From assembly GCA_031267435.1 (NCBI GenBank), contig JAIRZB010000086.1:1-5153 (forward strand): a stretch of DNA of 5,153 bases. Reading direction: 5' to 3'. Below, piece by piece: positions 1-5,123 of this stretch. The notes beneath the pieces were generated by a model. It had not been told where the DNA came from. It did not search any database and was given only the letters and a program-made list of their open reading frames with translations. Made by a program: the position numbers and the translations under genes. This DNA comes from Puniceicoccales bacterium (GTDB taxonomy: Bacteria; Verrucomicrobiota; Verrucomicrobiia; Opitutales; LL51). Position 1 is the stretch's first letter. Each line of letters opens with the position of its first letter.

Positions 1-103
1 TTTTATTCCCACGTGTACTAGAAAAATACTGACCGTTTGCGTTGTTTTTATCACAAAAATCGATAGCTCCCGGCCAGAATTTTATCTCAGAAAAAGAGAA
101 CAT
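1..103 (-). CDS. Possible N-terminal fragment of a minus-strand ORF cut by the window edge
   Basis: Reading leftwards from ATG at 103-101, 34 codons are open to position 1 with no stop (it begins MFSFSEIKFWPG and continues with CDKNNANGQYF). I do not recognise the sequence. An AAGGAG-like string lies about 15 bases upstream of this ATG, too far for a standard ribosome binding site. The composition (Asn, Phe and Ser with a few charged residues) is compatible with protein but not diagnostic. The opposite strand is also open here for about 35 codons in one frame (positions 2-109), which weakens the case. It could equally be non-coding DNA or the remnant of an inactivated gene, and the flanking sequence to the left is needed to tell. 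Confidence 0.2.
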   Translation of the reverse strand, partial: MFSFSEIKFWPGAIDFCDKNNANGQYFSSTRGNK

Positions 104-346
104 GCATAAAATAACATGCTCCTTGTCAATCTATTCGCCAACAGACTCGGCCCTTCCCCTATTAGATGCCTCCGCTAAAAGCGCTGCCAAGCCTCCGCTT
201 AATAAAGCACCGAGAGGCTCTTGCGAAGAGAATAAAGAGCTCCCCTCCGTTTAATAGAATCTTTTTACGCCACGGCATAGCTTATTCCATGGCGTAGCTG
301 TGGAATGGACATGGACAAGAATGGAATGGAACCCATGATAGCTCCC
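62..346. repeat. 10-bp direct repeat GATAGCTCCC flanking about 265 bp
   Basis: GATAGCTCCC occurs at 62-71 and again, in the same orientation, at 337-346. Nothing similar to terminal inverted repeats is visible just inside the two copies, and no transposase frame lies between them. The pair may be chance (a 10-mer match in a stretch this size has a probability of a few percent), or it may mark the ends of a short inserted piece. Confidence 0.3.
267..295. repeat. Imperfect inverted repeat upstream of the mutase gene
   Basis: ACGCCACGG (267-275) pairs with CCATGGCGT (287-295) apart from one C-A mismatch, leaving an 11-base loop. No T-run follows on either strand, so it is not a standard intrinsic terminator. 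ATTCCA (284-289) and TGGAAT (301-306) form a competing 6-bp stem. The role is unknown. Confidence 0.35.
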
Positions 347-355
347 ACTTTTGTC

Positions 356-367
356 TTCAAATTTGAA
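356..367. promoter_or_regulatory. 12-bp perfect palindrome TTCAAATTTGAA before the mutase gene
   Basis: TTCAAATTTGAA is a perfect dyad ending 23 bases before the ATG at 391. Its place in the probable 5' leader or promoter would suit a small operator, but AT-rich palindromes of this size occur by chance and no second copy is seen in the window. I could not pick a confident -35/-10 pair around it. Confidence 0.2.
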
Positions 368-390
368 AGATTTTGAATACCATGTAATCC

Positions 391-2337
391 ATGGAAGATA
401 TTTTAAAGAATGCGTTGGAAACAGGATTGTTACTGCCGCAGACGGTCGAAAATTGCAAAGAATGGCTCATGTATCTACCAAAATGGGGAAAGACAGCGAT
501 ACGGGAACTCGTTGAATGGAAAAATTGGGAAGAACTTAATAATCGTTTTTTTAAAAATTTAGAATTCGGAACAGGTGGTATGCGCAGTCGGACAATCGCC
601 GAAACGGTAACACAAGCCGAACGGGGCCATGGCGCCCCCTTCGATGCCCCTGAATATGCCGCTATCGGCAGCGCCTATCTAAATGATTTCAATGTCGCCC
701 GCGCAACGATCGCCCTCTTTCGTTACTGTAAAACGCAATCCGATAGGCCGCTCAAACTGGTTATTGCCCACGATGTTCGCCATTTTTCTGAACATTTCTC
801 TCAAATTACGGCAAAAATTTGGAACTATTTGGGAGGAAAAGCGATTGCCTTCAATGGCCCACGCTCAACGCCTCAGCTCAGTTTTTCGGCACGAAAATTC
901 CAAGCTATCGCTGGCATCGTGATCACAGCGAGTCACAATCCCGCCCACGACAATGGCTACAAAGTTTATTTCAGAGATGGCGGACAGGTGATAGAACCCC
1001 ACGCCTCAAAAATTATCGAAAAATTTCACCAAACATCGCTGCAAGAGGCCGTACAAATTCTAGAATCGATCGCAAAAAATAATTCACCAATTGAATATTT
1101 CGATGCGACAGCCGACAAAAGTTATATTAGCGAAGTGATTTCCAATCTCTTCGATGCCAATATTTTTCAAAAATCACCAATTAACATTGTTTTCACGCCC
1201 ATCCACGGCACCGGCGACATGATCACGGCCCCCGTTTTACAACAGCTTGGCATTCGCGCCCACTTTGTATCCGAACAAATGGTTCATGACCCGCGATTCC
1301 CGACGGTAAAATCACCCAATCCAGAAAACTTCGAAGTTTTCGACCTCGCCATAAAAAAAGCAAATAGTGTCGATGCGGAACTCATTATCGCCACCGATCC
1401 CGATGCGGATCGCGTTGCCATTGGCGTACGCAATGGGGAAGGAATTTTTGAGAAATTTACAGGTAATTTAACCGGTGCGCTACTCGCAGAATTTCGCTTA
1501 TCCCAGATGAAAGTACGGGGATGGATTCCAGTCGAAGGCTCTCACCGCGTTGCATTTATCAAGACCTTTGTTACCTCACCGCTCCAGGATAAAATTGCCG
1601 AAGCGCATGGCGTGAAAGTTATCAACACACTGACGGGCTTTAAATGGATCGGCGAGAAATTGAACGATTACGAAACCATACTCCAAAATCGTCTCGTGGA
1701 ATTCAATCTTCCCACCATCGACTACGTTAACACATCCACTGAAAAGCGTCGCGAATTACTACTGAAACATAGCACATTTTTTGTGATGGGAGGCGAAGAA
1801 AGTTATGGCTACCTTGCGAGCGATAATATCCGCGACAAGGATGCCAATGGAGCCACAGTAGTGATTTGCGAAATGCTCGCTACGCTAAAAAAATCCGGTA
1901 AAACACTTATCGATTTTCGCAATGAAATTTATCAAAAATACGGCTACTACGATGAAACACAGTTAAATATTTATTACGAAGGCGCATCAGGAGCAGGAAA
2001 AATCAAAAATATTCTAGAATCCTATAAAAAGAACCCACCTACGGCGCTTGGCCACTTCGCCGTCACCCATATCATGGATTTCAGCAAGGATAAAATCTTC
2101 GACCTCGATGGCAAACGTATTCCAGCACAGAATTTTTTCATGATTGACCTCGACAATGGATACCGCTATGCCATCCGCAGCAGTGGCACGGAACCCAAAA
2201 TTAAATTTTACATATTCGGCAATGTTCCAGTAACGGCTTCCCTTGCGGATAGCGCCAAGGAAACTGCGCAAACAACGGCAATCATCAAACAACTCCTTCA
2301 AAATGATGCTGACCTGCGCGCAGAACAAAGTCATTAA
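391..2337 (+). CDS. Phosphoglucomutase/phosphomannomutase family protein (alpha-D-phosphohexomutase)
   Basis: This enzyme should move a phosphate between C1 and C6 of a hexose in the cytoplasm (glucose 1-phosphate to glucose 6-phosphate, or the mannose equivalents), feeding glycogen, cell-wall and sugar-nucleotide synthesis. All four family signatures are visible in order: an N-terminal GTGGMR (residues 60-65), the catalytic phosphoserine loop TASHNP with Ser181, the Mg-binding loop DPDADR (336-341), the sugar-specificity loop GGEESYG (467-473) and the phosphate-binding loop RSSGTEPK (596-603). At 648 residues it is longer than Bacillus PgcA or E. coli Pgm (about 550-580). Part of the excess lies between residues 420 and 460, just before the GEES loop. 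ATG 391 is the first possible start, because TAA lies in frame at 385-387. No strong Shine-Dalgarno is visible. Substrate preference (glucose, mannose or pentose) cannot be read from the sequence. Confidence 0.94.
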   Translation: MEDILKNALETGLLLPQTVENCKEWLMYLPKWGKTAIRELVEWKNWEELNNRFFKNLEFGTGGMRSRTIAETVTQAERGHGAPFDAPEYAAIGSAYLNDFNVARATIALFRYCKTQSDRPLKLVIAHDVRHFSEHFSQITAKIWNYLGGKAIAFNGPRSTPQLSFSARKFQAIAGIVITASHNPAHDNGYKVYFRDGGQVIEPHASKIIEKFHQTSLQEAVQILESIAKNNSPIEYFDATADKSYISEVISNLFDANIFQKSPINIVFTPIHGTGDMITAPVLQQLGIRAHFVSEQMVHDPRFPTVKSPNPENFEVFDLAIKKANSVDAELIIATDPDADRVAIGVRNGEGIFEKFTGNLTGALLAEFRLSQMKVRGWIPVEGSHRVAFIKTFVTSPLQDKIAEAHGVKVINTLTGFKWIGEKLNDYETILQNRLVEFNLPTIDYVNTSTEKRRELLLKHSTFFVMGGEESYGYLASDNIRDKDANGATVVICEMLATLKKSGKTLIDFRNEIYQKYGYYDETQLNIYYEGASGAGKIKNILESYKKNPPTALGHFAVTHIMDFSKDKIFDLDGKRIPAQNFFMIDLDNGYRYAIRSSGTEPKIKFYIFGNVPVTASLADSAKETAQTTAIIKQLLQNDADLRAEQSH

Positions 2338-2606
2338 AACAGAATTGAAAAAAGTGCAGGAAACGCCCGTAAGCATAACGATCGCTCCCCATGCCAACCT
2401 TTTCGTACTTTCTTCCGCTGTCAAGCTCGCTTGCTTAACTAAATTCCAATTGTGGGCAAAGCGAAATAGGGATAGGTTTGAGATCTAACCAAAGCAACGA
2501 AAAAATCCTATCTTTGGCCGCATGTGTAATAAATTTATCATAAAAACATTCACGGGAAACATTTTTGTTGCAAATCTTGAAAAAATAACAACAATGCAGA
2601 GTTGAT
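2338..2606. other. Spacer between the mutase gene and the 326-aa gene
   Basis: No gene is supported here. A frame overlapping the end of the mutase gene continues to 2488 but has no recognisable content. Two stems that exclude each other can be drawn: GATAGG (2471-2476) with CCTATC (2507-2512), and CCAAAG (2489-2494) with CTTTGG (2512-2517). Neither is followed by a T-run, so no clear intrinsic terminator for the mutase gene is present. The right part (2521-2606) is AT-rich and looks like a promoter and leader. Confidence 0.6.
2514..2541 (+). promoter_or_regulatory. Candidate sigma70-type promoter for the 326-aa gene
   Basis: TTGGCC (2514-2519) and TATCAT (2536-2541) are separated by 16 bases. 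They match the TTGACA and TATAAT consensus at 4 of 6 and 5 of 6 positions. Transcription would start near 2548, giving a leader of about 58 bases before ATG 2607. The AT-rich surroundings make chance matches likely, so this is only a candidate. Confidence 0.3.
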
Positions 2607-3587
2607 ATGAGTGGTGTAAATAATAGACATAATTTAGATAATATAAGTCGTCCGAAAAATGGACAGATTGAGTTACCAAATGGCCTCTCTACGGAGATGG
2701 CACAGATATCAAAACCGGAAAATTTTCATGCAATGCAACGGCTCCTTGGTGAGGCTATCAATAAAAACGATCGCATTAATGATCAGGCCATGGAACATTT
2801 TTTCAATAATATTTCAGGCAAATTGACAACAAATGAGGAATTAGGTCAGGCCATTGATGTTGCGAAACAATTCGCTCAACATCCGGAAGTCCTATCGGAA
2901 CATGCCCAGCAACTCGTCCTCGACATAGCTCAAAAAATAGGAGGCCATCGCAATGCTGACTATTCCGTTGCAAAAAAAAGTAAAGAAATTATATCTGAAA
3001 CAGCTAAACATTTGCCAAAAAATTCCGATGCCACGCAAAATAAATTTTTCCAAACAATTGATTTCTTCGGCAACATGGAACGTAATCCCAAATGGAACGT
3101 GGATCTGTTTTCATCAATTTCCAAAGCTAGTCAACACGGAATGGAAGATATCGCCGAAATCGCCCAAAGTCCTTACATTCGTTTCATCGGCAATACAGCC
3201 TCGCAAGTTAATTCAATGGCACAAATCGACCAGGAACAATTTCAAAAAGCAGCTATTAGAACGATGCGAAAAACACAATTTCCTGTTAAATTTGACGCTG
3301 ATTCATTCCGTGAAGCACTCTCTGTGATACAAGAAAATATACGTACCGCAGAGTATAAAGAGCAATTTGCAGAATTGGGAAAAAAATTTCCGCTACCTTC
3401 GAATACGACTAAAGACCAAGGACCTTCAGCATACGCACCGCCTCCAGACAAAGTAACGGTGACGCCCATTGAAATTTTACCCCAAGCACTACCCATTGTT
3501 CCCGAGTCATTGCAAACCGCAAAACACAATGGACACGATGATCCGGAAGAGGTGGAGAAAAATTTAGTCACCGCTCAAGCAGAGTAA
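2607..3587 (+). CDS. Hypothetical protein, 326 aa, helical, cysteine-free, no recognised family
   Basis: I do not recognise this protein. It has no signal peptide and no membrane segment, so it is probably soluble. Residues 1-35 are polar, rich in Asn and Ser, and likely disordered. Residues 40-260 read as a series of amphipathic helices (for example AMQRLLGEAI, LGQAIDVAKQFAQ, QQLVLDIAQKI, FREALSVIQENI), which could be an alpha-helical repeat fold. Residues 262-305 are rich in Pro (APPP, TPIEILPQALPIVPE) and the last 20 are acidic. There are no cysteines and a single Trp (163). ATG 2607 has only a weak CAGAG at 2597-2601. The gene lies on the same strand as pyrH-frr, 40 bases upstream. The disordered, Ser/Asn-rich N-terminus and lack of Cys resemble secreted effectors or scaffold proteins, but this is speculation. 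The frame itself is convincing by its length and placement. Confidence 0.82.
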   Translation: MSGVNNRHNLDNISRPKNGQIELPNGLSTEMAQISKPENFHAMQRLLGEAINKNDRINDQAMEHFFNNISGKLTTNEELGQAIDVAKQFAQHPEVLSEHAQQLVLDIAQKIGGHRNADYSVAKKSKEIISETAKHLPKNSDATQNKFFQTIDFFGNMERNPKWNVDLFSSISKASQHGMEDIAEIAQSPYIRFIGNTASQVNSMAQIDQEQFQKAAIRTMRKTQFPVKFDADSFREALSVIQENIRTAEYKEQFAELGKKFPLPSNTTKDQGPSAYAPPPDKVTVTPIEILPQALPIVPESLQTAKHNGHDDPEEVEKNLVTAQAE

Positions 3588-3591
3588 AGAA

Positions 3592-3621
3592 TTGATTTTT
3601 TAAAAAAATTTGCTCTATTCT
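3592..3621 (+). promoter_or_regulatory. Candidate promoter directly before pyrH, with a T6A7 tract in the spacer
   Basis: TTGATT (3592-3597) and TATTCT (3616-3621) are 18 bases apart and each matches the sigma70 consensus at 4 of 6 positions. The spacer contains six T followed by seven A (3596-3608). The predicted start of transcription, about 7 bases after the -10, falls on or next to the GTG at 3628, which would make the mRNA leaderless. A promoter inside this 40-base gap would separate pyrH-frr from the upstream gene. The evidence is a motif match only. Confidence 0.3.
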
Positions 3622-3627
3622 TAGGGT

Positions 3628-4359
3628 GTGGATCCGTTCTATAAGAGAATCGTTCTGAAGATTAGCGGAGAATCCCTTCGAAGGAACGATTCAGCAATAA
3701 CCATAGATCACGGATTTCTTGACTCATTGACTGATCAGGCCGTTGCCGTACATGACCTAGGAATAGAGTTTTCCATTGTTATTGGAGGGGGTAATATTTT
3801 TCGCGGTCAGACTTATCATGGCCGAGATTCCGGATTTATGCGTACCGATGCGGATAAAATGGGTATGCTCGCGACGGCGATCAATGCATTGGCACTACGA
3901 AGTGCCCTGGAAGCCCGCGGTGTAAACGCGATCATCCAAAGTTCCATCGCCATCGAGGGTATCGCAGATCGTTTTTCTATCCATGATACGGAACTTGCTT
4001 TAAAATCAGGAAAAATTGTTATCTTCTGCTGTGGTACAGGTAATCCATTTTTTTCGACGGATTCTGCAGCAGCCCTCCGCGCTTGCGAATTGCACGCCGA
4101 TATTTTACTTAAAGCGACAACGGTTGATGGAATTTATGATTGCGATCCTCGCAGAAATGCTCAGGCTAAGAAACTCGATAGATTATCCTACCGGGAAGCA
4201 TTAGACAAAAATTTAAACGTTATGGATCTTACCGCATTCGTACTTTGTATGGAAAATGGTATTCCCATTCGCGTTTTTTCCGGACTAAGGGACGGCGAAA
4301 TTATTAAAGCTATTCACGATCCGTCCCTGGGAACTTTTATAGGAAACGTAAAAAAATAA
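3628..4359 (+). CDS. pyrH: Uridylate kinase (UMP kinase)
   Basis: PyrH phosphorylates UMP to UDP with ATP in the cytoplasm, in de novo pyrimidine synthesis. Bacterial PyrH belongs to the amino-acid kinase fold, is hexameric, and is typically activated by GTP and inhibited by UTP. The 243 residues match the usual length of about 240. Visible signatures are KISGESL (11-17), VIGGGNIFRG (51-60), DKMGMLAT (76-83), GTGNPFFSTDSAA (136-148, with Asp145 matching the E. coli Asp146 region), LKATTVDGIYDCDP (161-174) and MDLTAF (199-204). GTG 3628 is the only reasonable start: TAG lies in frame at 3622-3624, and the conserved YKRIVLKISGES block begins four codons later. The AGGG at 3623-3626 is one base from the GTG, too close to act as a Shine-Dalgarno. 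It is followed by frr after a single base, and the pair is probably cotranscribed. The more usual upstream partners rpsB-tsf are not here. Confidence 0.98.
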   Translation: MDPFYKRIVLKISGESLRRNDSAITIDHGFLDSLTDQAVAVHDLGIEFSIVIGGGNIFRGQTYHGRDSGFMRTDADKMGMLATAINALALRSALEARGVNAIIQSSIAIEGIADRFSIHDTELALKSGKIVIFCCGTGNPFFSTDSAAALRACELHADILLKATTVDGIYDCDPRRNAQAKKLDRLSYREALDKNLNVMDLTAFVLCMENGIPIRVFSGLRDGEIIKAIHDPSLGTFIGNVKK

Positions 4360-4360
4360 T

Positions 4361-4921
4361 ATGGAAGATGAAGGAGTTTTAAAGGAAATTAAAGAAGCCA
4401 TGGATAAAACTGTGGTTCATACTCAGAATGAGTTTTTTTCGCTTCATACGGGTAAGGCGTCAACGGCAATGGTCGAAAGTCTTGTTGCCGATGTCTATGG
4501 ATCCAATATGCGCATCCGTGAAATTGCCGCAATTACAACACCTGACGCGAGAACGATTCAAATTCAACCCTGGGATAAATCCTCTGCTCACCCCATAGAG
4601 AAAGCTATTTTGACAGCTAACATCGGGTTAACACCCGTTAGCCAGGGAACACTGATCCGCTGCACCATCCCTGAAATGAGTGGCGAACGTCGCAAAGAAC
4701 TTGTCAAAGTTGCCAATACGATGGCCGAAGAAGGTCGTATCGCTATCCGTGCCATTCGCCGCGAAGCTATCGAAACTTTCAAAAAACTGCAAAAAGATGC
4801 AGCTATTAGTGAAGATGACCTCAAGCGCCTCGAAAAAGAAATTCAAAAATTAACCGATCACGCCAACGGCGAAATTCAAAAACTCCTTGAATCCAAGGAG
4901 AAAGATCTGCTAAAAATATGA
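4361..4921 (+). CDS. frr: Ribosome recycling factor
   Basis: Frr splits post-termination ribosomes together with EF-G, so that subunits, mRNA and tRNA are released. The 186 residues match the family length (185 in E. coli). The long three-helix bundle is seen as helices near residues 5-28, 106-147 and 150-184, with the small beta domain between (residues about 32-105). The conserved basic RAIRREA (130-136) is present; Arg133 corresponds to the E. coli Arg132 needed for ribosome binding. The RTGRAS motif of E. coli is HTGKAS here (29-34), with Lys32 replacing Arg. ATG 4361 fits the family length and lies one base after the pyrH stop. The nearest purine-rich site, AGGAAA at 4341-4346, is 14 bases away, so translational coupling or reinitiation is likely. 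The stop is TGA at 4919-4921. No T-run terminator follows; the hairpin array begins 11 bases on. Confidence 0.98.
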   Translation: MEDEGVLKEIKEAMDKTVVHTQNEFFSLHTGKASTAMVESLVADVYGSNMRIREIAAITTPDARTIQIQPWDKSSAHPIEKAILTANIGLTPVSQGTLIRCTIPEMSGERRKELVKVANTMAEEGRIAIRAIRREAIETFKKLQKDAAISEDDLKRLEKEIQKLTDHANGEIQKLLESKEKDLLKI

Positions 4922-4931
4922 TAAATATTGA

Positions 4932-4952
4932 GTATGGGGCTCCGCCCCATAC
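4932..4952. repeat. Hairpin 1: 9-bp perfect stem, 3-base loop
   Basis: GTATGGGGC (4932-4940) and GCCCCATAC (4944-4952) are exact reverse complements around the loop TCC. It is the first structure after the frr stop. It lacks a T-run, so it is not a canonical intrinsic terminator, but it could block 3' exonucleases on the frr transcript. Confidence 0.85.
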
Positions 4953-4956
4953 CCCG

Positions 4957-4977
4957 CAAGGAGTCACGGACTCCTTG
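4957..4977. repeat. Hairpin 2: 9-bp perfect stem, 3-base loop
   Basis: CAAGGAGTC (4957-4965) pairs with GACTCCTTG (4969-4977) around the loop ACG. It has the same architecture as hairpin 1 (9-bp stem, 3-base loop) and begins 4 bases after it. It contains an AAGGAG string that would be hidden in the stem. Confidence 0.85.
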
Positions 4978-4987
4978 ACCTCGTTCA

Positions 4988-5026
4988 GCGGCCAAACCAT
5001 GCGAAAATTTCGCATGGCTTGGCCGC
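4988..5026. repeat. Hairpin 3: 39-base near-perfect palindrome
   Basis: GCGGCCAA (4988-4995) pairs with TTGGCCGC (5019-5026), then one A-C mismatch (4996/5018), then CCATGCGAAA (4997-5006) pairs with TTTCGCATGG (5008-5017) around a single central A at 5007. In total 18 of 19 pairs match. In real RNA or single-stranded DNA the innermost A-T pairs would open to form the loop. Confidence 0.85.
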
Positions 5027-5040
5027 AACGGTCAATTTAG

Positions 5041-5075
5041 TTGCCCGCCCGCGGCGAAGCCGCGGGCGGGGGCAA
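5041..5075. repeat. Hairpin 4: 12-bp all-GC stem with GAA loop
   Basis: CCCGCCCGCGGC (5044-5055) pairs perfectly with GCCGCGGGCGGG (5059-5070) around the loop GAA. The apex reads GCGAAGC (5054-5060), a sequence known for forming an exceptionally stable DNA mini-hairpin. After a GG bulge (5071-5072) the outer TTG (5041-5043) can also pair with CAA (5073-5075). Confidence 0.85.
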
Positions 5076-5088
5076 GGCCCCATGGTCG

Positions 5089-5123
5089 GGCGGTACCCCC
5101 GGCCAAAGCCCCGGGGTCCCGCC
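5089..5123. repeat. Hairpin 5: imperfect GC-rich inverted repeat
   Basis: GGCGG (5089-5093) pairs with CCGCC (5119-5123), then after a T-C mismatch ACCCC (5095-5099) pairs with GGGGT (5113-5117), and GGC (5101-5103) can pair with GCC (5108-5110) at the tip. Beyond it, GGGG (5137-5140) and CCCC (5147-5150) form a further weak stem at the window edge. Confidence 0.55.

Larger units (their letters stand above)
1..390. other. Upstream region without a convincing gene
   Basis: No frame here looks like a recognisable protein. The plus strand has a weak frame from TTG 42 to 254, with an internal ATG at 102 that would give about 50 residues; its composition is low in information and no family comes to mind. 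The minus strand has a frame starting at ATG 103 (reading leftwards) that stays open for 34 codons to the window edge, so a gene start truncated by the window is possible. In the same minus frame, 39 more codons are open between a TAG near 137 and a TAA near 255. The stretch also holds a 10-bp direct repeat, a short hairpin at 267-295, a direct repeat of TGGAATGGA (301-309 and 322-330) and a 12-bp palindrome at 356-367. No tRNA-like cloverleaf or TTCGANTC-type arm was seen. Confidence 0.6.

Noticed and set aside
42..254. Plus-strand 70-aa frame starting with TTG
   Set aside because: It has a weak start, no good ribosome binding site, low-information composition and no recognised family; the minus strand is equally open. 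Kept only as part of the region description.
2243..2488. Plus-strand 81-aa frame overlapping the end of the mutase gene
   Set aside because: More than one third lies inside the mutase gene in another frame, and the remainder has no recognisable motif or ribosome binding site.
2468..2517. Riboswitch or attenuator before the 326-aa gene
   Set aside because: Two exclusive 6-bp stems exist, but they lie upstream of the likely promoter, are weak, and no known aptamer core or T-run is seen.
4932..4977. Intrinsic terminator of pyrH-frr
   Set aside because: Hairpins 1 and 2 are strong but are followed by CCCCGC and ACCTCG, not by a T-run, so the standard terminator definition is not met.
4821..5015. 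Minus-strand 64-aa frame across frr and hairpins 1-3
   Set aside because: It is antisense to the end of frr and made of translated palindromes; it reads as a by-product of the inverted repeats.
4981..5033. Integron attC site
   Set aside because: The outer GTT and AAC trinucleotides are in the opposite order from attC (AAC left, GTT right) and the adjacent bases do not fit the core-site consensus.
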